DNA from: Solidesulfovibrio magneticus | GTDB taxonomy: Bacteria > Desulfobacterota > Desulfovibrionia > Desulfovibrionales > Desulfovibrionaceae | Length of the DNA: 23,447 nt | Reading direction: 5' to 3' | NCBI GenBank assembly: GCA_002482565.1 | Contig: DLGG01000107.1 | Location: 6,163-29,609 of the forward strand | Shown here: piece by piece, positions 1 to 6,803 of the stretch | How the letters are laid out: the number at the start of each line of letters is the position of its first letter | Numbering within the stretch: the first letter of the stretch is position 1 | Translations under genes and position numbers: made by a program | Notes under the pieces: model-generated | Seen by the model: the letters and a program-made list of their open reading frames with translations, nothing else | Told to the model about the DNA's origin: nothing | Databases searched by the model: none

Positions 1-90
1 ACAGTCGGCCGAGCCGTTTGCTTGCTCCGCGCGAGACGCGTGCACTTGCCTCAGGGTTTTCTACACTCTCGCCCCCGAAACATCCCCGCC

Positions 91-155
91 AGCCCCTTTA
101 CCCCCTATCAGGGAGGGTCCGGGAGGGGCTTAGCCCCTCCCGGCCGCCGGAGGCA
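91..155 (-). repeat. Intergenic hairpin repeat, copy A
   Basis: This is a copy of the window's recurrent element, reading on the minus strand from the ATGCC end at 155. Its core is a perfect 11-bp inverted repeat, 119-129 with 133-143, around a TTA loop. The tail (91-118) matches copy C nearly base for base. It lies just downstream of the crotonase gene, in the same orientation, so it would fall in that gene's 3' untranslated region. Bases 1-90 hold nothing else I can identify. Confidence 0.85.
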
Positions 156-183
156 TTCCCGTCTTCTTCCTCCTCCCCTCCCC

Positions 184-981
184 CTATCGCCCGCGCGCGG
201 CGGCGCGGGCTTCCAGGACTTTGCGGAAGGCCGGGGAGTTGACGCGATTAAGGAGCAGCATGTCTTCGGTTTCCAGGGAGCGGCGCAGTTCGTTGACGTC
301 GCTTTTGAGCAGCCGGCGCACGGCCAGCATGGCCGCCACCTGCTCTTCCTGGTAGTTGTCGGCCATGTCCAGGGCCGTTTGCTCCAGCTTGTCCCGGGGC
401 ACGATGCGATCCACGATGCCCAGGGTCAGGGCCTCCTCGGCCGAGAATCGGGGCCAGGTGAGCACCTCGGCCGCCTTGCCGCCGCCGAGCAGCCGCGACA
501 GAAAATAGCCGCAGCCGCCCTTGGGCAGGGTTCCCAGCTCCACAAAGGCGTTTTCGAACACCGTGCCTTCGGCCACGATGCGGTAGTCGCAGGCCAGGGA
601 CATGCTCAGGTGGAAAAGCGAGATGCGGCCGCAGTCGGCGTTTATGGTGAGCTTGTTGAGGCCCGCCATGGTCAGGGCGTAGTTGTTGACGAGGTTGAGC
701 AGGCGCTGGAGCAGGTAGTCTTCCCGGCGCGAGCCGAGCAGGGTTTCGAAGAATTCCAGGGTGTCTTCGCCGCCGGATTTTTCCGGAGACCCGATAAAGG
801 CCACCACCCCGACCTCGTCGGTGCGGGCGATGATTTCCAGGTGGTCGAAAAAGGCGTCGATCTTTTTGAGATCCCCGGCGTGACGGGTGAAGTGCGGCTT
901 GCCGCGCACGACAAGAACACGGTCGCGGCGTTCGGCGGAAAAAAACTCGTTGTCCGTGACAAGGCTGGTCGTGGCTTCCAT
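184..981 (-). CDS. Enoyl-CoA hydratase/isomerase (crotonase) family protein, divergent
   Basis: The 265-residue product has the crotonase fold signature in its second half: SLACDYRIV (128-136), the NAFVELGTLPKGG segment (144-156) with E148 at the position of a catalytic glutamate, then LLGGGKAAEVL and a FSAEEALTLGIVDRIVP block (179-195). Family members hydrate, isomerise or hydrolyse acyl-CoA thioesters in the cytoplasm. The usual glycine-rich oxyanion-hole segment before the CD motif is replaced by CGRISLFHLS (117-126), so the exact reaction cannot be named and an ordinary beta-oxidation role is doubtful. The N-terminal 50 residues are not recognisable. The ATG at 981 is supported by GGGAGG five bases upstream. 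It is transcribed divergently from the PatZ-like gene and followed by repeat copy A. Family assignment is good, substrate unknown. Confidence 0.8.
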   Translation of the reverse strand: MEATTSLVTDNEFFSAERRDRVLVVRGKPHFTRHAGDLKKIDAFFDHLEIIARTDEVGVVAFIGSPEKSGGEDTLEFFETLLGSRREDYLLQRLLNLVNNYALTMAGLNKLTINADCGRISLFHLSMSLACDYRIVAEGTVFENAFVELGTLPKGGCGYFLSRLLGGGKAAEVLTWPRFSAEEALTLGIVDRIVPRDKLEQTALDMADNYQEEQVAAMLAVRRLLKSDVNELRRSLETEDMLLLNRVNSPAFRKVLEARAAARGR

Positions 982-1016
982 GACGTCCTCCCAGACGGCC
1001 TTTGCCGATGCTTGAG

Positions 1017-1045
1017 ACTCTGCCCCCGGCCGTAGTTCCTGTCAA
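1017..1045 (-). promoter_or_regulatory. Possible sigma70 promoter for the crotonase gene
   Basis: On the minus strand a perfect -35 box TTGACA (1045-1040) is followed after 17 bases by CAGAGT (1022-1017), a weak -10 with three of six consensus bases. It points at the gene starting at 981. The -35 is convincing and the -10 is not. Confidence 0.3.
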
Positions 1046-1159
1046 TACAAGCCCCTGGAAGGTGGGCACAGCCCGGCGATTCGGCGAAACCCCTTGCCTT
1101 GGCCGCCAGAGGCTTCTATCCTCGCCCAAACCGCAACCGCCAACAGGGAGACCGCCGCA

Positions 1160-3859
1160 TTGAGCGCCCGAAGCCTGGACGCCTTGTTCCGTCCCAACTC
1201 CGTGGCCGTGGTCGGCGCATCGGCCGACCCCGCCCATGTGGGCGCGGTGGTCATGCGAAACCTGCTTGGCGGCAAGTTTCTCGGCCCGGTCATGCCCGTG
1301 GCCCCGGATCTGGCCGAAATCAACGGCGTGACCTGCTACCGCTCCGTCGACACCTTGCCGCTGACCCCGGATCTGGCCGTCATCTGCACCGGACCGGCGT
1401 CCGTGCCCGAGACCCTGCGCGAACTCGGCCGGCGCGGCGTGGGCGCGGCGGTGGCCCTGCCCCCGGGCTACGCCAAGCTCGAACCGGCGGCCAAGCGCGA
1501 ACTGCAGCAGCGCATGATCGAGGCGGCCGCGCCGTCGGGCATCCGCATCCTCGGCCCGTCGGGCATGGGCCTTTTAGTGCCCGGCATCGGCCTCAACTGC
1601 TCCCTGGCCAACCGCGACGCCCGGCCCGGGCGCATGGCCTTTATTTCCCAGTCCGCCTCGCTTTTCACCGCCGTCCTCGACTGGGCCCACACCAAGGGCG
1701 TCGGGTTTTCCCACATCCTGTCCCTGGGCGACCGGGTGGACCTCAAGTACGCCGACATCCTCGACTACATGGCCAGCGACCCCAACACGCGCTCCATTTT
1801 GCTCTACGTCGAGTCCGTCACCGACGCCCGGTCGTTTATGAGCGCTTCCCGGGCCGCCGCCCGCAACAAGCCGCTTTTGGTCGTCAAACCCGGGCGCAAG
1901 CTGTGGACGCTTTTTCCGCCAGGGCCGGACGAAGGGCGCGACGAGGTCTACGACGAGGCCTTCCGCCGGGCCGGCATGTTGCGCGTGGGCGAAATCGACA
2001 CGCTTTTCGACGCCGCCGAGACCCTGGCCCGGGCCAGGCCCCTTAGCGGCGACCATCTTTCCATCCTCACCAACGGCGGCTCGGTGGGCGTCATGGCCGC
2101 CGACGCGCTTCTGGACGGCGGCGGGCGGCTGGCCCCCTTCGACGCCGAGGCCGACGCCGCGCTCTCGCCGCTTTTAGGCCCCAACTGGCAGCGCAAGGGC
2201 GTGGTGGACATGGGCGTGGACGCCGCCCCGAGCCTCTACGCCGATGCCCTGCGGGCGCTTTTGCGCATTCCCGGCGGCAGCGCCGTGCTGGTCGTCCACG
2301 TGCCCTTTCCCGGTGTGTCGCCCGAGGCGACGGCCAAGGCCGTGGCCGAGGTGGCGGCCAAGACCAGCCGCACGGTGCTGGCCTGCTTCATGGGCTACGA
2401 CCCGGCCGGCGGCGAGGCGCTTAAGATTTTGAACAATGCCGGCGTGCCGGCCTACGCCACCCCGGATCAGGCCGTGACGGCCTTCGTGCAGCTGGCCCGC
2501 TACCGCAAAAACCAGGAACTCCTCATGGAGATGCCGGCCAGCCTCCCGGAAGCCTTCGCGCCGGACCCCGAGGCGGCCCGGGCCGTGGTGGAACGCGCCT
2601 TCGCCGAAGGCCGGCTCACGCTGACCGACCCCGAGGCCAAGGAAGTGCTCGGCTATTACGGCGTGCGGGCCGTGGCCTCCCAGCTCACCGAGGACATCGA
2701 CGACGCCGTGGCCGCCGCCGATGCCCTGGGCTATCCCGTGGCCGTCAAGATCGTCTCCCCCGACATCCCCAAACCCTTTGACGTCGGCGGCATCGTGCTC
2801 GACGTCACCGGCCCCGAGGCCGTGCGCGAGGCGGCCCAGGCCGCCCGCCGCCGCGCCCTGGAGCATGTGCCCCACGCCCGCATCGAAGGCTACGTCATCC
2901 AGGAAATGGGCCGGCGACTGGCCGCCCACGAAGTCACCATCCAGGCCCGGGTCGATGCGGTTTTCGGCCCCTACGTCGTCTTCGGCCAGGGCGGGCTGGC
3001 CGCCCGGGTCACCCGGGACAAGGCCGTGGCGCTCACGCCGCTGAACATGTCCCTGGCCAAGGACCTGGTTGGCCGCACCCGGGTCTCGGCCGCCCTGGCC
3101 GGCGTCGGCGGCCAGCCGCCGGCGGACCTCGGCGCGCTCTACCTGACGCTCAACCAGATTTCCCAGTGCATGGCCGACCTCGAACGGGTGGCCGCCGTGG
3201 ACCTCAACCCCGTCCTGGCCCACCCGGACGGCGTCACGGTCATCGGCGCGGCCATCCGGCTCTCGTCCGAGGAAAACCCCAATCCCCACCGCCTGGCCAT
3301 CCGGCCCTATCCGCGCGAGCTGGAGGAGAAAGCCACCCTGCGAAACGGCCGCGAGGTGCTCCTGCGGCCCATCCGGCCCGAGGACGAGCCGGCCCATTTC
3401 GAATTCTTCAAGCACCTGTCCCCCGAGGACCTGCGCTACCGGTTCTTCGGCGTGGTCACCACCCTGTCCCACGCCGAAATGGCCAAGCTCACCCAGATCG
3501 ACTACGAGCGCGAAATGGCCTTCATCGCCACCGGCCCCGGCCAAGACGGCCGGCCCGAAACCCTGGGCGTGGTGCGCGCCTCCACCCGGCCCGACAACGC
3601 CACGGCGGAATTCGCCGTCATCGTGCGCTCGGACCAGAAAGGCGCCGGTCTTGGCCGCACCCTCATGGAAAAGATCATCCGCTATTGCCGGGGCCGGGGA
3701 ACCAAGGAACTGACCGGCCAAGCGCTCATGGAAAACGGCGGCATGCAGGGACTGGCCGAAAAACTCGGATTTTCCGTGGTCCGCAACTATGACGACGAGG
3801 TAGTGGAAATGCGTCTGCCCCTGCAGGAAGCCGCCGACGGCGAAGGCGGCCAGCCATGA
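1160..3859 (+). CDS. PatZ/Pka-like protein lysine acetyltransferase (acyl-CoA synthetase domain fused to GNAT)
   Basis: About 899 residues, close to the length of E. coli PatZ. In order: a CoA-binding Rossmann domain (VAVVGAS near residue 13), ligase-type CoA domains, an ATP-grasp domain (about 470-700) and a C-terminal GNAT domain (about 720-890) with acetyl-CoA motif DQKGAGLGRTLM. True ADP-forming acetyl-CoA synthetases carry a phospho-histidine in an SHTG motif after the KPGR segment; here KPGRKLWTLFPPGPDEG runs straight into DEVYDEAFRRAG with no such histidine. That fits PatZ-type enzymes, in which the synthetase part is thought to be regulatory and the GNAT part acetylates lysines, classically of acetyl-CoA synthetase. 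I chose the TTG at 1160 because GGGAG (1146-1150) sits nine bases upstream; a TTG at 1094 would add 22 unconserved-looking residues. Its stop overlaps the next start (ATGA), implying coupling with the HD-GYP gene. Confidence 0.85.
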   Translation: MSARSLDALFRPNSVAVVGASADPAHVGAVVMRNLLGGKFLGPVMPVAPDLAEINGVTCYRSVDTLPLTPDLAVICTGPASVPETLRELGRRGVGAAVALPPGYAKLEPAAKRELQQRMIEAAAPSGIRILGPSGMGLLVPGIGLNCSLANRDARPGRMAFISQSASLFTAVLDWAHTKGVGFSHILSLGDRVDLKYADILDYMASDPNTRSILLYVESVTDARSFMSASRAAARNKPLLVVKPGRKLWTLFPPGPDEGRDEVYDEAFRRAGMLRVGEIDTLFDAAETLARARPLSGDHLSILTNGGSVGVMAADALLDGGGRLAPFDAEADAALSPLLGPNWQRKGVVDMGVDAAPSLYADALRALLRIPGGSAVLVVHVPFPGVSPEATAKAVAEVAAKTSRTVLACFMGYDPAGGEALKILNNAGVPAYATPDQAVTAFVQLARYRKNQELLMEMPASLPEAFAPDPEAARAVVERAFAEGRLTLTDPEAKEVLGYYGVRAVASQLTEDIDDAVAAADALGYPVAVKIVSPDIPKPFDVGGIVLDVTGPEAVREAAQAARRRALEHVPHARIEGYVIQEMGRRLAAHEVTIQARVDAVFGPYVVFGQGGLAARVTRDKAVALTPLNMSLAKDLVGRTRVSAALAGVGGQPPADLGALYLTLNQISQCMADLERVAAVDLNPVLAHPDGVTVIGAAIRLSSEENPNPHRLAIRPYPRELEEKATLRNGREVLLRPIRPEDEPAHFEFFKHLSPEDLRYRFFGVVTTLSHAEMAKLTQIDYEREMAFIATGPGQDGRPETLGVVRASTRPDNATAEFAVIVRSDQKGAGLGRTLMEKIIRYCRGRGTKELTGQALMENGGMQGLAEKLGFSVVRNYDDEVVEMRLPLQEAADGEGGQP

Positions 3860-4935
3860 CCGGCAAACCCGCGCCGCCTCCAGGCGCTGCCGACGACACG
3901 ATTCCGGCCCAAGAACTCAAATCCTACGCGCCCATCAAGACCGCCTACCTGCGCCCCTGGGGCACGGGGAAATTCTCCCTCTACGTCCGCAAGGGCCAGG
4001 GACTCGTGCTGTTCGCCACCCGGGGAGGGGCTTTCACCCAGGACCAGTTGCGACGGCTGCGGGCCGGCAACGTCGAGAACGTCTACGTCCACCGGGGCGA
4101 GCTGCGCCACTACGAAAACTATCTGCGCGACAACCTGGGCGAAATTCTCCTCGACGAATCCATTCCCGTAGCCGACCGGGCCGAGGTCTGGCACGCCAGC
4201 GCCACCCAGCAGGTGCGCGGCGTGCTGGAAGAAAAGCTGCCCCACTCCATCAGCCGCGCCCGGTTCGACCAGGTGGGCAAGCTCGTGCGCCAATCCATCG
4301 GCTTCCTGCAAAGCCCCGGAGCCATGCAAAATCTCGCCCCGCTCATCAGCAAGGGCTACCAGGACTACCAGCACGGCCTGGCCTCCATGGTGCTCACCTC
4401 CATCATGCTCATGGACCACAAGGGCATGACCGAGGAGCTGCTGGTCAAAGTCGGGGTCGGGGCGCTGCTCCACGACATCGGCAAGACCGGGCTGCCCACG
4501 GGCCTCATGGACCGCCGGCCCGACGGCTGGACGCCCGAGGAAGAAGCGCTGTTCAAGTCCCACCCGGCCATGGGCGTGGGGCTGCTGGTGGGCCTGCCCC
4601 TGCCCACGGAAACGCTGCACTGCATCCTGTTCCATCACGAACAGGAGGACGGCAAGGGCTTCCCGGCCGGCCTGCCGGCAGCCGGCATCCCGTTTTTCGT
4701 CAAGGCGCTGACCGTGTGCAACACCTACGACGCCCTGACCAGGGCCTGCGTCTGGCGGCCGGCCTATCCGCCCTTCGAGGCCCTGCGAAAAATGGAAGCC
4801 CGCAAGGAAACCTTCGACCGGGCCATGTTCAAACGGCTCATCATGATCCTGGCCGACGCCGACATGCTCGGCAAAGGCGGCGAAGCGGCCAAAGGCGGCG
4901 AACTGCCGCCTGAGGCGGTAAATAGTCAAGATTAG
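3856..4935 (+). CDS. HD-GYP domain protein, probable cyclic-di-GMP phosphodiesterase
   Basis: The 359-residue soluble protein has an N-terminal domain of about 110 residues (rich in short beta-like segments, resembling DUF3391-type N-termini) and a C-terminal HD-GYP hydrolase domain. Visible metal-site and signature elements are H173 (YQHG), HDIGKTGLP (206-214), H236 in SHPAMG, HHEQEDGKGFP (260-270) and NTYDALT (289-295). The GYP triplet reads GFP, a conservative tyrosine-to-phenylalanine change, and all metal-ligand positions look intact, so activity is likely. The family hydrolyses c-di-GMP to pGpG or GMP. No receiver or membrane segment is present, so the input must come from the N-terminal domain or a partner. 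The ATG overlaps the stop of the acetyltransferase gene by four bases. Repeat copy B follows 11 bases after the stop. Confidence 0.88.
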   Translation: MTGKPAPPPGAADDTIPAQELKSYAPIKTAYLRPWGTGKFSLYVRKGQGLVLFATRGGAFTQDQLRRLRAGNVENVYVHRGELRHYENYLRDNLGEILLDESIPVADRAEVWHASATQQVRGVLEEKLPHSISRARFDQVGKLVRQSIGFLQSPGAMQNLAPLISKGYQDYQHGLASMVLTSIMLMDHKGMTEELLVKVGVGALLHDIGKTGLPTGLMDRRPDGWTPEEEALFKSHPAMGVGLLVGLPLPTETLHCILFHHEQEDGKGFPAGLPAAGIPFFVKALTVCNTYDALTRACVWRPAYPPFEALRKMEARKETFDRAMFKRLIMILADADMLGKGGEAAKGGELPPEAVNSQD

Positions 4936-4946
4936 AGAGAGATAAG

Positions 4947-5020
4947 ATGCCTCCGGCGGCCGGGGGCCTGAGGCCCCCGGACCCCCCGAATGAAGAAAAG
5001 GGGGAAAGGGGGCGGTCCGG
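4947..5020 (+). repeat. Intergenic hairpin repeat, copy B
   Basis: The element opens with ATGCCTCCGGCGG and has a perfect 9-bp stem, 4960-4968 with 4972-4980, around TGA. A C-rich then G-rich tail follows (ACCCCCCG, then GGGGGAAAGGGGG near 5000). It starts 11 bases after the HD-GYP stop in the same orientation. The ATG opens a 108-codon reading frame whose first residues (MPPAAGGLRPPDPPN) simply translate the repeat. I do not call a gene there. The rest of 5021-5280 shows no gene, only the palindrome noted separately. Confidence 0.85.
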
Positions 5021-5143
5021 GGCGCTGGTCTTTCTCGCGCGCTTTGTTAAGCGTGACCGGCGACGCCGCCGGGCGGCACGGCCCGAACGCTTCTTGAAGA
5101 AAATTTCATACTGCCGCGCAGCACATTCTTCGCCGCGCAGCCA

Positions 5144-5155
5144 TTGTCATGACAA
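5144..5155. promoter_or_regulatory. Perfect 12-bp palindrome, possible operator
   Basis: TTGTCATGACAA is a perfect palindrome about 160 bases upstream of the nitroreductase start, in an otherwise featureless 300-base gap. It has the size and symmetry of a dimeric repressor site. No matching -35/-10 pair stands out next to it, so its role is a guess. Confidence 0.3.
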
Positions 5156-5278
5156 CGACCCGGAACTCCGGTGTTTTTCCCAAGCTCCCACCAGCGTTCC
5201 ACGCCTCGTTAGGCCCATGACGCGCGTCGCCGCGCCCCGCCCATGGCTGGACATCGACCGCTCCGGCTCCTAGCCTGG

Positions 5279-5322
5279 GTCCACTGAGGCGACCCATGCC
5301 TCGAAAGGAGTGCCCAGTGGAC
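5279..5322 (+). promoter_or_regulatory. Inverted repeat enclosing the RBS and start of the nitroreductase gene
   Basis: GTCCACTG (5279-5286) pairs perfectly with CAGTGGAC (5315-5322). An inner GAGG/CCTC pair could extend the structure. The ribosome binding site AAAGGAG (5304-5310) lies in the enclosed loop and the GTG start (5317) lies in the 3' arm. In mRNA this could hide the start codon. Stem length is modest and chance is possible. Confidence 0.35.
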
Positions 5323-5973
5323 AGAAGAGCGTTTATGAAAACAGCCGGCACGCTGTGCGTCGGCCTGGGAATCGGCGGGGCGCGCGACGCCCTGGCCCAG
5401 AATGCCGACATCCTGCCGCCGCCGGCCCTGCCGGGCGGCAAGACCCTCGAAGAAGCCCTGCGCGCCCGGCAGTCCAGCCGCAGCTACGCCGACAAGGACA
5501 TCCCGGCCGAGATGCTGTCAGGCCTTTTGTGGGCGGCCTGCGGCGTCAACCGCAAGGAGACCGGCAAGCGCACCGCGCCCACAGCCGTCAACAAGCAGGA
5601 AATCGACGTTTGGGTGGTCAAAAAGGACGGCTTTTTTCTCTACGAACCCAAGGACCACATGCTGTCGCGCAAGGGCTCCCAGGACATCCGGGCCCTGACC
5701 GGCACCCAGTCCTACGTGGCCGAAGCGCCGCTGGATCTGATCTACGTGGCGGACATGGGCAAGGTTGCCGGCAAGACCGACCAAGACCGTTCCAACCTGG
5801 CCTGGGCCGACACCGGCTACGTGAGCCAGAACGTGTACCTGTACTGCGCGGTCATGGGCCTGGGCACGGTGGTGCGGGCCAACATCGACCTGCCGGCCCT
5901 GTCCAAGGCCATGGGGCTGGGCGAGAAGCAGCACATCATCATGGCCCAGTGCGTGGGGTATCCCAAGGCGTAG
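5317..5973 (+). CDS. Tat-exported SagB/nitroreductase-family flavoprotein
   Basis: The 218-residue product begins with a twin-arginine signal, MDRRAFMKTAG, a hydrophobic stretch (LCVGLGIGG) and a likely cleavage site after ALA (25-27), so it should be folded with cofactor in the cytoplasm and exported. The mature part is a nitroreductase-fold domain: RQSSRSY (51-57) is the usual FMN phosphate-binding segment near the start, and DTGYVSQNVYLYCAVMGLGT (165-184) is the central helix typical of SagB/ThcOx-type members. These enzymes reduce or oxidise varied substrates with FMN; the substrate here cannot be read. I chose GTG 5317, six bases after AAAGGAG, over ATG 5296, which has no RBS and would place seven residues before the Tat motif. 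It stands alone: none of the usual peptide-cyclising partners of SagB proteins are nearby. Confidence 0.82.
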   Translation: MDRRAFMKTAGTLCVGLGIGGARDALAQNADILPPPALPGGKTLEEALRARQSSRSYADKDIPAEMLSGLLWAACGVNRKETGKRTAPTAVNKQEIDVWVVKKDGFFLYEPKDHMLSRKGSQDIRALTGTQSYVAEAPLDLIYVADMGKVAGKTDQDRSNLAWADTGYVSQNVYLYCAVMGLGTVVRANIDLPALSKAMGLGEKQHIIMAQCVGYPKA

Positions 5974-5980
5974 GGCATCA

Positions 5981-6019
5981 GATCGCGCCTGCCCTGCCTG
6001 CGTGTCGGCAGGCGCGATC
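5981..6019. terminator. Hairpin downstream of the nitroreductase gene
   Basis: GATCGCGCCTGCC (5981-5993) and GGCAGGCGCGATC (6007-6019) form a perfect 13-bp stem with a 13-base loop, starting seven bases after the stop codon. There is no T-run after it on either strand, so it may stabilise the 3' end or act with a factor rather than as a classical intrinsic terminator. Confidence 0.5.
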
Positions 6020-6042
6020 AGACTGGACGGCACCCCGCGCCC

Positions 6043-6086
6043 TTGACGCAAGCACGAACCGTGTATACACAAAGTTTATACACAAA
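6043..6086 (+). promoter_or_regulatory. Operator/promoter region of mazEF
   Basis: Upstream of mazE lies a perfect palindrome GTGTATACAC (6061-6070) followed by a second TATACACAAA (6077-6086), a direct repeat of the one at 6064-6073 spaced 13 bases apart. A TTGACG (6043-6048) with TATACA (6064-6069) 15 bases downstream could be the promoter, so the palindrome would cover the -10. Another TTGACA is at 6090-6095, with no good -10. Antitoxins of this class commonly bind such sites to repress their own operon; that they do so here is inferred. Confidence 0.5.
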
Positions 6087-6175
6087 ACCTTGACAGACAA
6101 GGCCGTATGGCCTTGGGCACAAGCGACGCTGTCGGCAAAGGTCCGACGTCGCTGCGCGGAAGTGGGAGGTTCGCC

Positions 6176-6421
6176 GTGGAAACAGTCTTGGCGAAGTGGG
6201 GAAACAGCCTGGGCGTGCGCATTCCCAAGGGCATGGCCGCCGACGCCGGGCTGGACGCCGGCGACGCCGTCAGCATCACCCAGTCCGCGGAAGGGATCGT
6301 CATCAAAAAGGCGCAGCCCAAACCGCAATACCGTCTCGCCGATCTGGTCAGCCGGATCACGGACGAGAACAGGCATGAGGCCACGGACTGGGGCCAGCCC
6401 AAGGGCAGGGAAATCTGGTGA
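6176..6421 (+). CDS. mazE: MazE-like antitoxin (AbrB/SpoVT swapped-hairpin family)
   Basis: The 81-residue protein begins METVLAKWGNSLGVRIPKGM, the typical N-terminal DNA-binding half of MazE/AbrB-fold antitoxins, with a GDAVSIT beta hairpin after it. The acidic-aromatic tail (about 50-81, ending KGREIW) should be the flexible part that wraps and neutralises MazF. I chose GTG 6176, with GGGAGG (6164-6169) six bases upstream, over an ATG at 6107 that lacks an RBS and adds a sequence unlike the family. Its TGA overlaps the toxin GTG by four bases, the normal arrangement for a coupled antitoxin-toxin pair with the antitoxin first. Expected to autoregulate through the palindrome at 6061. Confidence 0.9.
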   Translation: METVLAKWGNSLGVRIPKGMAADAGLDAGDAVSITQSAEGIVIKKAQPKPQYRLADLVSRITDENRHEATDWGQPKGREIW

Positions 6422-6750
6422 GGGAGCATCCGGAGCGAGGCGATTTCGTCCACCTCGACTTCGATCCCAAGGCCGGACACGAACAGGGCGGCCCCCGGTT
6501 TGGCCTTGTGCTCTCTCCCGGCGTCTACAACAAGGCCTCCGGCTTGGCCATCGTGGCCCCGATCACCAGCCGGCAAAAAGGCTATCCCTTTGAAGCGCCC
6601 ATCCCCGAAGGCGAACGGTGTTACGGCGTGGTGCTGGCCGACCACACGCGCAGCATCGACTGGCGCGCCAGAGGGGTGAAGATTGTGGGGCAGGCGTCCC
6701 AGGCCCTCGTCGAGGAGGTCCTGGCGCGCTATCTCACGTTGCTGACCTGA
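6418..6750 (+). CDS. mazF: MazF-like endoribonuclease toxin
   Basis: The 110-residue protein aligns by eye over its whole length with E. coli MazF: GDFVHLDFDPKAGHEQGGPR (8-27), VLSPGVYN (31-38), the SRQKGYPFEAP block (51-61) and SIDWRARG near residue 80. R27 and T50 occupy the positions of the catalytic arginine and threonine. MazF enzymes cut mRNA at short sequence-specific sites and arrest growth until the antitoxin is restored. It starts with GTG at 6418 overlapping the mazE stop. It is complete, so the toxin is probably active. It converges on the AT-rich TIR-like gene, leaving only 53 bases between the two stops and no evident terminator. Confidence 0.93.
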   Translation: MREHPERGDFVHLDFDPKAGHEQGGPRFGLVLSPGVYNKASGLAIVAPITSRQKGYPFEAPIPEGERCYGVVLADHTRSIDWRARGVKIVGQASQALVEEVLARYLTLLT

Positions 6751-6803
6751 GAAGGGTTTGCGTGGCTATGCACCCAACTGGATTTGACTTCAAAAGATAA
6801 AAC

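Noticed and set aside
22..1035. Long plus-strand open frame opposite the crotonase gene
   Set aside because: It is antisense to a gene with clear family motifs and RBS; high G+C makes long shadow frames common.
2174..3721. 515-codon minus-strand frame opposite the PatZ-like gene
   Set aside because: Low-complexity Gly/His/Val composition and no motifs; a shadow of the plus-strand gene.
4947..5273. 108-codon frame after the HD-GYP gene
   Set aside because: It begins inside repeat copy B, has no RBS and its N-terminus is the repeat translated.
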